Assembly: GCF_019679435.2 (NCBI RefSeq)
Contig: NZ_CP139781.1
Location: 248,001-312,000 of the forward strand
Direction of reading: 5' to 3'
DNA from: Actomonas aquatica
GTDB taxonomy: Bacteria; Verrucomicrobiota; Verrucomicrobiia; Opitutales; Opitutaceae
DNA: 64,000 bases
The position numbers and the translations under genes were made by a program. Below are positions 53,844 through 62,828 of this stretch, one piece after another. The notes under the pieces are model-generated. The model did not search any database. It was given only the letters and a program-made list of their open reading frames with translations, and had not been told where the DNA came from. Position 1 is the stretch's first letter, and each line of letters opens with the position of its first letter.

Positions 53844-55919
53844 TCAGTTCAGGGCGGTGGCGCGCCGGGCGATGCGCAGGGAAAAGAAACTCTCGGCCGC
53901 GAGCAGGAGGGCGGCGGCGAGGAGGAGCCAGCGCCAGAGCTTTTGGCGGGATTCGGTGAGGTAGGCGGCTTCGGTGCGTTGTTGGGCGGCATCGAGCGGA
54001 GTCGCGACGCGGTCGGCGCCGGCGAGCGGAGCGCCAAGTTGGGCGAAGACATCTAGATCGAGCGGGGGGAGGTCGCTCTCGCTGGAAGGGACGTTGAGCG
54101 CGACGGTGCGCGGGGGCAGGTTGTCGCGACGAAGTTGATACAGGCCCGGGGCGGTGCGAGGGAGATCCGGATCAAGTGAGGTCAGGCTTGCGTAGGGGCC
54201 GAGGCGGTCGAGTTGATCGAGCTCGCTGACGGAGGCGCGCAGGGTGCCGCCGGCGGTGCGTTCCGCGAGAGCCTGAAGCCAGGGGACAAATTTGGAGGAG
54301 AGGACCCATTGGCTGGAGGTGGGCGTCCAGCCGCCGGTCCACCAGACGATGCGTCCGCGGCCGAGGGAGGCTTCGAGCACGGCGGGGCTGCCATCGTCGA
54401 AGCGGGCGGCGACCACGGCGGTCGAGTTGGGCGGCAACGTGAGGTGCGGGCGCGACCAGAAACGGATGCGGCTGAAGTCGCTGTAGCGCGGATCGGCGAA
54501 GGGCAGGAAGAGCGGATGGGTGAAATCGATCTGACCGAAAAGCGCGTAACCGGAGGACGTGGTGGCGGCGTCGGCGAAGCCCCAAGCCGGCTCGTCGAGG
54601 AGGCGGGCGGCTTGGGTCGCGGCGGCAGGGGAATCGAGCAGGAACACGGCGGTCGCGCCGGCTTCCACCTGCGCGCGGATGGCGGGCAGCAGCGCGTCGG
54701 CGGGCGGCGACGGGGCGAGGATGAAGGGTGGCAGGCTGGCGGAAGTCGTCGGATCGGCCAGCGGCGGCAGTTGATCGGTCAACGTCGGCACGGGATCACG
54801 CCAACCGGCGAGGGCGCGGGTCAGATAGTAGGCCGGGTCTGCGGGATCGTCGGCGTTGGTGGAACCGAGAAGGACGGTGGGCAAGGCACGTTCGGCGGGA
54901 CGAACGACCCAGAGTTGGTTGTCGAAGGGCACGGCATCGCCTTCGAGGCGAATGGAGAGGGCGTCGGGCGCGTTCTCCGGCACGGGCAGCAGCACGGTGG
55001 TCGCACCGCCGCGGGCGACAACTTGAGTGGTCGGGGCGCTGAGCGGAGTGTTGGTGGACGGATCGAGCAGAGTCAGTTGCACCGAGGTGGTTGGCGTGTC
55101 GTATCCGGCGACAAGGCGCACGCGGGCGGGCGGCGACGGTTGTTCGCTGGTGGCGATGCCCCAGCCGAGCCATTGCAGGGCGATGTTGCTCGTCGAGGCT
55201 GAGGCGTCGGGGTCAACGCGATCAAGGTGCAGCTCGAGTCCATCGGGCCAAGCGATGCTGGCGAGACCACTCACGCGGGTGCCGCGAGCGAGATCGGATA
55301 CGACGTGGAGCACGGGGGCGGACGGTTGGGTCTGGTCGGCGGCGCTGAGTTCCTGATGCCGTTCGAGGGCGGCGCGCACGGCGTCGTCGAGATGGAAGGC
55401 GGAGCCGCCGGGCGCGGGCAATTGATCGAGCAAACCGGCGACGAGGGATTCGCGATCGTCGGGCGCGGTCGCGCGCCAGGTTTCGGTGGTGATCAGCGGG
55501 AGGCCGCTGTCATCCGCGACCAGCAGGGTGAAGTCATCCAGGGGCGCGAGTTCCGTCGCCAAGTTCTGGATACGGAGCTTGGCCGCGGTCCAGAGTCCCG
55601 CGCGTTGCATGCTGGCGCTGCGATCAAGGATGGCCATCACGTGGTGCGGCGGTTCGGCCGTGGGGGTGATGGGATTGGCGGTGTTGAAGAAAGGGCGGGC
55701 AAAGGCCAGCGCGAGCAGGGCGAGGATGAGCAGACGGAGCAGGAGCAACCACGGATGCTGGATGCGGCTGCGACGGTCGAGGCGGGGCGCGGACGGCGTG
55801 AGAAAACGCACGGCGCTGAAGGTCACCCGGTCTTTGGTGGCACGGCGAATGAGGTGCGCCAGGATGGGCACCGCGAGCGCGGCCAGACCGGCCAGAAACC
55901 ACGGAGCGAGCAAACTCAT
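53844..55919 (-). CDS. batA: BatA-type membrane protein with VWA domain
   Basis: The 691-residue protein begins SLLAPWFLAGLAALAVPIL, the BatA N-terminal motif, with HLIRRATKDRVTFSAVRFL and a second helix (LLLLRLLILALLALAFARPF). VMAILDRSASM near residues 93-103 is an intact MIDAS motif (DxSxS) of a VWA domain that binds Mg2+. Large beta-rich periplasmic parts follow, and a C-terminal membrane helix (LLLAAALLLAAESFFSL) with a basic tail. It overlaps DUF58 by 4 bases and the MoxR gene lies farther upstream. MoxR ATPases act on VWA proteins of this kind. The gene symbol is given by similarity of the N-terminal half. Confidence 0.87.
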   Translation of the reverse strand: MSLLAPWFLAGLAALAVPILAHLIRRATKDRVTFSAVRFLTPSAPRLDRRSRIQHPWLLLLRLLILALLALAFARPFFNTANPITPTAEPPHHVMAILDRSASMQRAGLWTAAKLRIQNLATELAPLDDFTLLVADDSGLPLITTETWRATAPDDRESLVAGLLDQLPAPGGSAFHLDDAVRAALERHQELSAADQTQPSAPVLHVVSDLARGTRVSGLASIAWPDGLELHLDRVDPDASASTSNIALQWLGWGIATSEQPSPPARVRLVAGYDTPTTSVQLTLLDPSTNTPLSAPTTQVVARGGATTVLLPVPENAPDALSIRLEGDAVPFDNQLWVVRPAERALPTVLLGSTNADDPADPAYYLTRALAGWRDPVPTLTDQLPPLADPTTSASLPPFILAPSPPADALLPAIRAQVEAGATAVFLLDSPAAATQAARLLDEPAWGFADAATTSSGYALFGQIDFTHPLFLPFADPRYSDFSRIRFWSRPHLTLPPNSTAVVAARFDDGSPAVLEASLGRGRIVWWTGGWTPTSSQWVLSSKFVPWLQALAERTAGGTLRASVSELDQLDRLGPYASLTSLDPDLPRTAPGLYQLRRDNLPPRTVALNVPSSESDLPPLDLDVFAQLGAPLAGADRVATPLDAAQQRTEAAYLTESRQKLWRWLLLAAALLLAAESFFSLRIARRATALN

Positions 55920-56800
55920 GCGGCGGCGGATTGGCGCAGGAAGGCGCGCAGGGTGAGGTCGAGCGGGCGACCGGTGTCGACGGACTGCAAGGGCACGCCG
56001 GCGCGGTGGAGGGCGTCGCGCACGGCGCCGGTGTGGGCGGCGAAGTTTTTCTGGTAGGTCGCGCGGGCCTGAGCGGGGTCGACGTAGAGGTTTTGGTCGG
56101 ATTCGAGATCTTCCCAGATCGCGGCGTGGCCGAAGCCTTCGAGGGTGAGTTCGGCCGGATCGAGGATCTGCAGCGCCCGCAGATCATGACCGGCGGCGGC
56201 GAGGTGGGCGAGGGACGCGGACCATTCGTCGGCCGGGGAGAGGAAGTCGGAGAGCAGGACGATGAGCGTGCGTTTGGGGCAGAGGCGGCGGACTTCGTCG
56301 AGGGCCGGGCCCATGGCGGTGGTGCGGGAGGCGGGTTCGCGGGCGAGGGCGGCGTATAGGTGGGCGAGGTGGCCGGGGCGCCAGCGCGGGGGCAGCGTGT
56401 GGTGGACGGTTTGGTCGAAGAGCGCGAGACCGACGACGTCGCGTTGGGCGTGCAGGAAACAGGCGAGGGTGGCGGCGAGGGTGCGGGCGTAGTCGAGTTT
56501 TGAATACCCGCGGGAGCCGAAGGTCATGGAGCGGCTCGTATCCAACACGATGAGACAGCGCAGGTTGGTTTCGTCCTCGTATTTCTTGAGGTAGAAGCGG
56601 TCGGTGCGGGCGAAGGCTTTCCAGTCGAGGTAGCGCAGATCGTCGCCGGGGCTGTATTGGCGGTATTCGGTGAACTCGGACGAGAAGCCCGAGTAGGGAC
56701 TGCGGTGCAGTCCGCTGGCCAGACCCTCCATCACGGTGCGCGCACGCAACTCCAGATCGCGGATCGCGAGCAAGGCGGCAGGATCGAGAGAGACGGACAT
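55916..56800 (-). CDS. DUF58 domain protein
   Basis: The 294-residue cytoplasmic protein has the DUF58 signature SPGDDLRYLDWKAFARTDRFY near residues 50-70 and a degenerate VWA-like part with LIVLDTSRSMTFGS near 85-98. DUF58 proteins are partners of MoxR ATPases. Its start lies 50 bases after the MoxR stop, and the spacer is a GAAGTAG heptamer array. The 3' end overlaps BatA (ATGA at 55916-55919). Confidence 0.93.
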   Translation of the reverse strand: MSVSLDPAALLAIRDLELRARTVMEGLASGLHRSPYSGFSSEFTEYRQYSPGDDLRYLDWKAFARTDRFYLKKYEDETNLRCLIVLDTSRSMTFGSRGYSKLDYARTLAATLACFLHAQRDVVGLALFDQTVHHTLPPRWRPGHLAHLYAALAREPASRTTAMGPALDEVRRLCPKRTLIVLLSDFLSPADEWSASLAHLAAAGHDLRALQILDPAELTLEGFGHAAIWEDLESDQNLYVDPAQARATYQKNFAAHTGAVRDALHRAGVPLQSVDTGRPLDLTLRAFLRQSAAA

Positions 56801-56803
56801 GGG

Positions 56804-56838
56804 GAAGTAAGAAGTAGGAAGTATGAAGTAGGAAGTTG
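56804..56838 (-). repeat. GAAGTAG heptamer array
   Basis: Five units, GAAGTAA, GAAGTAG, GAAGTAT, GAAGTAG and GAAGTTG, follow each other with a 7-bp step from 56804 to 56838 in the gap between the MoxR and DUF58 genes. The array starts 4 bases from the DUF58 start codon. Confidence 0.92.
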
Positions 56839-56850
56839 AGGGGGCGGGCT

Positions 56851-57846
56851 TTAGGGCGTGGGGACGTGGGCGATTAGTTTTTGAATGACGTCGTCGACGG
56901 TGACGCCGTCGGCTTCGGCGCGGTAGTTGAGGAGGAGGCGGTGACGGAAGACGGGGGCGGCAAGGGCGCGAATGTCGTCGGCACTGGCGTGGGTGCGGCC
57001 GAGCCAGAGGGCGCGGGCTTTGGCGCCGATGACGAGGGCTTGGGCGGCGCGGGTGCCGGCGCCCCAGTTGAGCCAGTTGTTGACGAAGTCGGGCGCACCG
57101 TCGCGGTGCGGGCGAGACGCGGCGGCGAGGCGCACGGCGTAGGAGACGTTGTCGCTCGCGATGGGCACGTCGCGGGCAAGCGATTGGAAGGCAATGGCTT
57201 CCTCGGCACTAAAGACCGGCGTGATGGGCGCGGGTTTGGCGGAGGTGGTGCGGGTGACGACCTCGATCTCCTGCGCTTCGGGCAGGTAGTCGATGAGGAC
57301 GTTGAAGAGGAAGCGGTCAAGCTGGGCCTCGGGCAGCGGATAGGTGCCTTCCATCTCCACCGGGTTTTGGGTGGCGAGGACGAAGAAGGGTTCAGCGAGT
57401 TGGTGGCGCACGCCGGCGGCGGTGACCTGATGCTCCTGCATGGCCTCGAGCAGGGCGGCCTGGGTTTTGGGTGGGGTGCGGTTGATCTCGTCGGCGAGGA
57501 GGAGATTGGCGAAGACCGGACCGGGCACGAAGGTGAGTTGGCGGCCGGAGTCGGTCTCGGTGAGGATCTCGGTGCCGGTGATGTCGGCCGGCATGAGATC
57601 GGGCGTAAATTGGATACGCTGGAACTTGAGGTGGAAGGCCTGGGCGACGGATTTGACGAGGAGGGTTTTGGCGAGGCCGGGCGCGCCGGTGAGCAGGCAG
57701 TGGCCGCCTGCGAGCATGGCAACGAGGAGCTGCTCGATCACGTCCTCCTGGCCGACGATGGTTTTGGCGAGTTCGGCGCGGACGCGGTCGCGGCCCGCTT
57801 CGAGGGCGGCAAAGGCGGATTCGTCGGAGAGAGGTGGGGTGGTCAT
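56851..57846 (-). CDS. MoxR-family AAA+ ATPase
   Basis: The 331-residue ATPase has Walker A GAPGLAKTLLVKS at residues 54-66, and Walker B plus sensor region ADEINRTPPKTQAALLEAMQEHQVT near 115-140, the MoxR signature. LATQNPVEMEGTYPLPEAQLDRF is the sensor-1/arginine-finger region. AAA_lid and C-terminal parts follow. MoxR proteins chaperone VWA-containing membrane or periplasmic proteins, here most likely DUF58 and BatA, which are encoded next in the same direction. The start codon lies inside a GATGTAA heptamer array. Confidence 0.95.
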   Translation of the reverse strand: MTTPPLSDESAFAALEAGRDRVRAELAKTIVGQEDVIEQLLVAMLAGGHCLLTGAPGLAKTLLVKSVAQAFHLKFQRIQFTPDLMPADITGTEILTETDSGRQLTFVPGPVFANLLLADEINRTPPKTQAALLEAMQEHQVTAAGVRHQLAEPFFVLATQNPVEMEGTYPLPEAQLDRFLFNVLIDYLPEAQEIEVVTRTTSAKPAPITPVFSAEEAIAFQSLARDVPIASDNVSYAVRLAAASRPHRDGAPDFVNNWLNWGAGTRAAQALVIGAKARALWLGRTHASADDIRALAAPVFRHRLLLNYRAEADGVTVDDVIQKLIAHVPTP

Positions 57847-57878
57847 GTAGGATGTAAGATGTGGGATGTAAGATGTGA
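57844..57878 (-). repeat. GATGTAA/GATGTGG heptamer array overlapping a start codon
   Basis: Five 7-bp steps (CATGTAG, GATGTAA, GATGTGG, GATGTAA, GATGTGA) run from 57844 to 57878. The first unit contains the reverse complement of the MoxR start codon (CAT), so the repeat reaches the start itself. Confidence 0.88.
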
Positions 57879-57894
57879 GTGGTGTGGCGCGGCC

Positions 57895-58764
57895 TCAGTG
57901 CGTCATGGCGTAGTAGATGATGTTGATGGCCATGGGGTAGGCCATCTTCTCGGCGAAGCGGCGGAAGTAGGTTGGGTCTTCGCCTTCGCGTTCCCAGCCG
58001 TCGCCGAGGTCGGTGTTGTGGCAGAAGATGGCCATCATGCGGCCCTTGTCGTCGTAGTAGGCCCAGTAGTGCGGCGGGCCGGAGTTGCGTTCGTCGGAAC
58101 GGCCACCGCGCATGTAGAAATCGATGCCGGGCATTTGGGGCTTTTCGTCGAGGTCGAAGATGATGTGGAAGATGGGATGATCGATCTCGAGTTCGACGGG
58201 GTCGCGGTCGGGGAACACGCGGGCGAACTCGCGGCGCACGTTGTCCCAATCCTCTTCGCCCCAGAAATCGTCGAGCATGATGAAACCGCCGTTGAGCAAG
58301 TAGTCGCGCAGCGCGGTGACTTCCTCGTCGCGGAACATGAGGCGGCCCGGTTCCACCATGTAGACGAAGGGGTAGTGGCGGAGTTGCTCGGGCTCGATGT
58401 CGATGTAGGTGACCTCCGGATTGACCTTGAGGGCGGTCATTTGCTGGAGGCGGAACATCAAGTTGAGATCGGCGTCGGGGGCGTCGGTGGCCCAGCGGCC
58501 GCGGCCTCCTCCCCAGCCGCCCCAACCTCCCCAGCTGCCGCCCCAACTTTCGTAGCGGAGGCGGGCGAAGGAGAAGACATCGTTTTGAAAGGCCGGATCG
58601 ACCGTCCACTCGGGCGTGTTGCGGCGATCACGATCGCGGTCGTCGCGACGGTCGCGACGCTGGGCGTCGGCGGGGACGGCGCAGGTGAGGGCGAGGATGG
58701 CCAGAAGGGCGAAGGTGGGGAGACGCCAGCTGAAGCCGGCGCTACGGGAGGGGCGTCGGATCAT
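57895..58764 (-). CDS. Secreted DUF4159 protein
   Basis: From the ATG at 58764 (289 residues; a much longer upstream frame was rejected) the protein has a basic, signal-peptide N-terminus (LPTFALLAILALTCAVPADA), an Arg/Asp-rich linker (RRDRRDDRDRDRR) and a DUF4159 domain: FSFARLRYESWGG, HYPFVYMVEPGRL, LRDYLLNGGFIMLDDFWG, PVELEIDHPIFHIIFDL and GPPHYWAYYDDKGRMMAIFCHNTDLGD-type blocks. The fold is GATase-like. The start overlaps the stop of the TPR-protease gene (ATGA), so translation is coupled. A GTAG REP-like hairpin spans codons 7-14. The protein is probably periplasmic. Confidence 0.9.
   Translation of the reverse strand: MIRRPSRSAGFSWRLPTFALLAILALTCAVPADAQRRDRRDDRDRDRRNTPEWTVDPAFQNDVFSFARLRYESWGGSWGGWGGWGGGRGRWATDAPDADLNLMFRLQQMTALKVNPEVTYIDIEPEQLRHYPFVYMVEPGRLMFRDEEVTALRDYLLNGGFIMLDDFWGEEDWDNVRREFARVFPDRDPVELEIDHPIFHIIFDLDEKPQMPGIDFYMRGGRSDERNSGPPHYWAYYDDKGRMMAIFCHNTDLGDGWEREGEDPTYFRRFAEKMAYPMAINIIYYAMTH
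58724..58745 (-). repeat. GTAG REP-like hairpin inside the DUF4159 signal-peptide codons
   Basis: On the minus strand GTAG, stem CGCCGGC, loop TTCA, GCTGGCG (one G-T pair), like the 31.6-kb element with the same loop. It is translated as part of RSAGFSWR. Confidence 0.6.
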
Positions 58765-61427
58765 GGCGTGGCGGAGGCAGTGGCGGGAAGTCGGGCAAGG
58801 AGACGGTAGGCGTCGCGGTAGCGCGGGGCTTCGGCGAGGGCTAGGAGCACGTGACGGCGGGCGGAGGCGGGATCGCCTTCGGCTTGGAAGAGTTCGGCGA
58901 GGTTGTAGTGCAGGGCGGCGCGGTCGGGCGGATCGAGTCGGAGCAGGGTTTGCGCGGCGGTGATGGCGGTGCCGGACTCGCCGAGCGCACGGTGCGCTTC
59001 GAAGCGGGCACGCCACGGGGTAGTGGCAAGGGGATTCACAGCGATCCACGCATCGCTCCAGCGGGCCATGGCGGCGGTGTCGTCGGCGGCGGTGGCGAGG
59101 GACAGCAGACGCGTGATGGCGGAGAGGGCCTCGGCTTGGTTGGCAACGATGGCCTCAAGCGTGGCGCGCTCGGCAGCGGTGTCACCAAGTTCTCGATACG
59201 CGCGGGCGAGCAGGGTGTGGACGTTGAAGGGTTCGGGCAGGTAGAGACCGGTGGCGGCGATGGGGGCGAGTTCGTCGCGGATCTTTTCCCAGTCGCCGGC
59301 TTCGACGGCGGGGCGGAGGGAATCGAGCAGCTGCGGGAGGTTGTCGTCGCCGAACGGCAGCGGCAGCGAGGAGAGGTCGACGGGGCGGAGGAATTGAGTG
59401 AGCAGGTTGCCCTCTTCGGCGGGATCGGGTTCGGCGGGCGGTTGCGGCAGATCGAGATCGTAATCGGGGGCGAGGGCGGCGGCGCGTTCCTCGGCGAAGG
59501 CGACGAAGCCGGTCTCGAGATCGGGCAGAGGATCGAACCAGGCGGCGAGGGCGTCGTTGATGGGTTGGCCGCCGGCGAGATCGGCGAGCATGCCGCGGAG
59601 CGGTTCGAAGCCGTAGCGTTCCACCAGGAATTCGACGACGAGGTAGGATTGGTAGTAGGCGAAGAGGGTGTCGTCGGAGGTGCGGGCTTCGACGAAGGCG
59701 GCGCTCATGTCGGAGATGGGCTGGATGCGGCCGTTGACGATGCGGTTGTAGTAGTCGACCGACATGCGTTGGCCCCAGGCGGGATCGCGGCGCAGCTCCT
59801 CGTAAACGGAGATGCCTTCGCTGAGCCAGCGGGGCATGCGGTTTTTGGTGAGCGTGAGGGTGATGACGTGGGCGAATTCGTGCCAGAGCACGGCCTCCCA
59901 ATTGGCGCGGGAGGCGGCAGGGCTGTTGACGGTGAAGACGGGGCCGAAGCAGACGCCGAGGTAGCCGCCCACGCCGGGCATGCCGAAGGTGCGCACGGCG
60001 AAGTCGGCCGGGTCGGGATAGATTTCGACGGTGGTGATTTGCTCGAGTTGAATGCCGTAGCGCTCGCTCAGGTCGACCCGGGCGGATTCGAGGAGGGCGA
60101 GGGCGCGTTGACCGTAGATGGGCGCTTCTTCGGGCGACATGCGGATGCGGAAGTGCGGGCTCTCGACGGTGGTGAAAGCGGCGACGCGGTCGCGCAGAGA
60201 GGTGAGGTTGTAGGCCTCGATGTTGTAGCCGTCGTTGGCGTGGACGAGTTCGGCGATGGCCCAGCCCTCGTCTTCGTGGCCGAGGCGGAGCAGGTCCTGA
60301 GCGAGTTGGAGGCGGGCGGGCTGGTAGGTCGGATCGAGGGCGAGGGCGCGGCGTTGGGCGGCGGCGCCTTCGGCGAAGCGATATTGGCGGGAGAGCTTTT
60401 CGCCGATGAGGTAGTCGGGACGCGGGTTGGTGGGCCAGAGGGCGAGGGCGAGTTCGCGTTGGATGGCGGCGAGGTCGTTTTCGTCGCGCAGGTAGGAGAT
60501 GGCGGCGCGGTAGGCGAGGGCGTCGGGTTGGCGCGGGTTGACCTCGAGGACCTGTTCAATGGCGTTGGCGGCGGCGGCGTAGTCCTCGGCGTCGATGTGA
60601 TGATCAGCGAGTTGGAGGTGGGCGCCGATGTGGCGGGCGTTGCGGGCGAGGGCGCGGTAGAGGTGGCTGATGAAGGCCTGGGTGTTGGACGGGCGGAAAG
60701 CCTCGGCGAGGCCGAGGAGCAGATCCGGATCTTCCGGATAATGTTCGAGCCCGGCGCGGAAGGTGCGAGAAGCGAGAGCGGGGTCCTGTTTGTCGAGCGC
60801 GAGGCGGCCGGCGACGATGAAGGCCTCGCGGGCGGGGGCGGGTTTTTCCTGGGCGGGTTTAAGGAAGCGATCGAGGACGAACTTGGGTTCAACGCCGGCG
60901 GCGAGGGCGCTGTGGGCGATAGCGGCGAGGAAGCCGGAATCCTCGAGAGCATTGGAGCCGCGGTAGGCGGCAGCCATGTTGATGGAGCGCACGAGGTCGT
61001 TCTGGGAGAGGGGCTCCTGGGGGCCGGCGGTGGCGATGAAGCGCTCGGCGTCGCGGCGCAGCATCATGAGCCAGAGGCTGTCGCTGTTGACGACGACGCC
61101 CAGACCGAGGAGGTCGTAGGCTTCGCGGTAGCGGCCGAGAGTGAGCAGCGAGTCAGCTTCGATGCGCCACCAATCCTCGTTCTCTTCGTCGGCGGCGCGA
61201 CCGGCTTGGGCGAGCTTGATGGCCTCCTCGTAACTGCCGGTGATGAAGGCGTCCCAGGCGCGGTCGAGGTCGGGCGCGGATTGGGCCGTCGCCGAGATAG
61301 CGGACGCCAAAATGGCGGCGGCGACCCCGAGAATCTTCAGGTGGCTCCAACGGAGAAAGGCGGCGGGCAAAGCGATGTGGCCTGCGGTCATCAACGGCAC
61401 GGTGGAATAGACGGACGAAGGAACCAT
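58761..61427 (-). CDS. TPR protein with gluzincin (HEFAH) metalloprotease domain
   Basis: The 888-residue exported protein has a signal peptide (ILGVAAAILASAISATAQ; start at 61427, or an alternative ATG at 61391). Residues about 50-420 are TPR-like helical hairpins with Ala/Leu/Tyr repeats (AYDLLGLGV, ALALDPTYQPARLQLAQDLL). Residues about 505-570 contain HEFAHVITLTLTKNRMPRWLSEGISVYEE, with His516, Glu517 and His520 as a zinc-binding HExxH motif and a downstream Glu in the gluzincin (peptidase MA-like) manner. The C-terminal part is again TPR-like. It is the first gene of the MoxR run, overlapping DUF4159. The likely role is periplasmic protein processing. Confidence 0.85.
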   Translation of the reverse strand: MVPSSVYSTVPLMTAGHIALPAAFLRWSHLKILGVAAAILASAISATAQSAPDLDRAWDAFITGSYEEAIKLAQAGRAADEENEDWWRIEADSLLTLGRYREAYDLLGLGVVVNSDSLWLMMLRRDAERFIATAGPQEPLSQNDLVRSINMAAAYRGSNALEDSGFLAAIAHSALAAGVEPKFVLDRFLKPAQEKPAPAREAFIVAGRLALDKQDPALASRTFRAGLEHYPEDPDLLLGLAEAFRPSNTQAFISHLYRALARNARHIGAHLQLADHHIDAEDYAAAANAIEQVLEVNPRQPDALAYRAAISYLRDENDLAAIQRELALALWPTNPRPDYLIGEKLSRQYRFAEGAAAQRRALALDPTYQPARLQLAQDLLRLGHEDEGWAIAELVHANDGYNIEAYNLTSLRDRVAAFTTVESPHFRIRMSPEEAPIYGQRALALLESARVDLSERYGIQLEQITTVEIYPDPADFAVRTFGMPGVGGYLGVCFGPVFTVNSPAASRANWEAVLWHEFAHVITLTLTKNRMPRWLSEGISVYEELRRDPAWGQRMSVDYYNRIVNGRIQPISDMSAAFVEARTSDDTLFAYYQSYLVVEFLVERYGFEPLRGMLADLAGGQPINDALAAWFDPLPDLETGFVAFAEERAAALAPDYDLDLPQPPAEPDPAEEGNLLTQFLRPVDLSSLPLPFGDDNLPQLLDSLRPAVEAGDWEKIRDELAPIAATGLYLPEPFNVHTLLARAYRELGDTAAERATLEAIVANQAEALSAITRLLSLATAADDTAAMARWSDAWIAVNPLATTPWRARFEAHRALGESGTAITAAQTLLRLDPPDRAALHYNLAELFQAEGDPASARRHVLLALAEAPRYRDAYRLLARLPATASATP

Positions 61428-61605
61428 TTCGCGACCGCAAAGCGCGTTTTTTGTTCAGCAAAACCGCAGGTTCGCGGTCGAAAGGCTCGGGGAGCGCGGG
61501 GTGGCAATCGTTCGTTGCTTCGCTGCGGGGATGTGATCAGGGATAGCGGCTCCAAGGCGGCGACGCTGCGGCTGGAGCGCGAGGGGAAGGCGGAAGAATG
61601 AGGGC

Positions 61606-61637
61606 AACAAAAAGCGCGCCCGGGATGCGGGCGCGCT
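61606..61637 (-). terminator. Intrinsic terminator of the aldolase gene
   Basis: On the minus strand a 10-bp perfect stem AGCGCGCCCG/CGGGCGCGCT (61613-61622 with 61628-61637) is followed by TTTTGTTG. It lies 33 bases after the aldolase stop. Confidence 0.85.
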
Positions 61638-61669
61638 GAGAGTGTTTTGGGCTCTGGATTCCTGAAGAA

Positions 61670-62614
61670 TCAGAGGGAGGCGCGCAGGTCCTCAAGCTGG
61701 CCGGCGGAGCCGAGGAGCTCGTTGCGGCTGGCGATGAACTTGGCGTATTCCTCGATGAAGATCTTGCCCGGGGGACGGAAGTCGAAGGCGGAGGAGTTGT
61801 CCTTGAAGAACTCGCGGTGAACGCGGGTCCAGACGAGGCGACCGTCGGTGTCGATGTTGATCTTGGTCACGCCGAGTTTGGCGGCCGGGAGATACTCGTT
61901 CACGTCGACGCCCATGGAGTCCTGGATGGTGCCGCCGGCCGCGTTGATGCGGGCGACTTCGTCCTGCGGGACGGAGGAGGAACCGTGCATGACGAGCGGG
62001 AAGCCTTCCATGCGGCTCTTGATCTTCTCGAGCACATCGAAGTGCAGGGACTGCTTGCCCTTGAACTTGAAGGCGCCGTGGGAGGTGCCGATGGCGCAGG
62101 CGAGGGAGTCACAGCCGGTGAGCTTCACGAATTCCTCGGCCTCGGCCGGGTCGGTCAAGCAGGCGTTACCTTCTTCGACGACGATGTCTTCCTCGACGCC
62201 GCCGAGCATACCGAGCTCGGCCTCGACGGAGAGACCCTTGGCGTGAGCGGCTTCAACGACGCGCTTGGTGATGGCGACGTTTTCCTCGAACGGGTCGTGG
62301 GAGGCGTCGATCATGACGGAGCTGTAGAAGCCGGAGTTGATGCAGTCGTAGCAGGTCTCTTCGTCACCGTGGTCGAGGTGCACCGCGAAGATGGCCTCCG
62401 GGAAGATCTCGTCGGCGGCACGGATGATGGCCTCGAGCATCTTCTTGTCGGTGTATTTGCGGGCACCCTTGGAAATCTGGATGATGAAGGGAGCCTTCGA
62501 GTCGATGCAGCCTTTGAAGAGGCCCATCGCCTGCTCGGCGTTATTGATGTTATAAGCTCCGACGGCGTATTTGCCGTAAGCGTGCTTAAAGAGCTGTGCG
62601 GTGGTTACGATCAT
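61670..62614 (-). CDS. fba: Class II fructose-bisphosphate aldolase
   Basis: The 314-residue Zn2+-dependent aldolase cleaves fructose 1,6-bisphosphate (or the tagatose form) in glycolysis. VGAYNINNAEQAMG near 18-31 is the class II N-terminal motif. VHLDHGDEETC near 80-90 holds the catalytic Asp and metal His. AIGTSHGAFKF near 168-178 and MHGSSSVPQDEV near 208-219 carry phosphate-binding and metal residues, and INIDTDGRL follows. The Mg/Zn His residues are in place. It is monocistronic, with a terminator after it and a 214-base region in front. Confidence 0.94.
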   Translation of the reverse strand: MIVTTAQLFKHAYGKYAVGAYNINNAEQAMGLFKGCIDSKAPFIIQISKGARKYTDKKMLEAIIRAADEIFPEAIFAVHLDHGDEETCYDCINSGFYSSVMIDASHDPFEENVAITKRVVEAAHAKGLSVEAELGMLGGVEEDIVVEEGNACLTDPAEAEEFVKLTGCDSLACAIGTSHGAFKFKGKQSLHFDVLEKIKSRMEGFPLVMHGSSSVPQDEVARINAAGGTIQDSMGVDVNEYLPAAKLGVTKINIDTDGRLVWTRVHREFFKDNSSAFDFRPPGKIFIEEYAKFIASRNELLGSAGQLEDLRASL

Positions 62615-62828
62615 GGTTTATGAGGGAAACTGATAGTGAAACTGACTGACCGAAAGGTCACGCTATCGGCGTCGTGAAACGAGCGGCAAGGTGTTTTTAA
62701 CCGACCCGACAGGTGTTTACGCTGCAGCCCTTGCCGGGCGTTGCGCGAATGTTGCGAGATCGCGCGGTCGTTGCGCAAAACGCTGAGGAGTCGAACGGTA
62801 GCGCGAACGACGGTGGTGGGCTGGCGAT

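Noticed and set aside
58851..61601. Plus-strand frame of about 900 codons opposite the TPR-protease gene
   Set aside because: Gly/Glu/Val low complexity, typical antisense shadow. The minus strand has signal peptide, TPR and HEFAH motifs.
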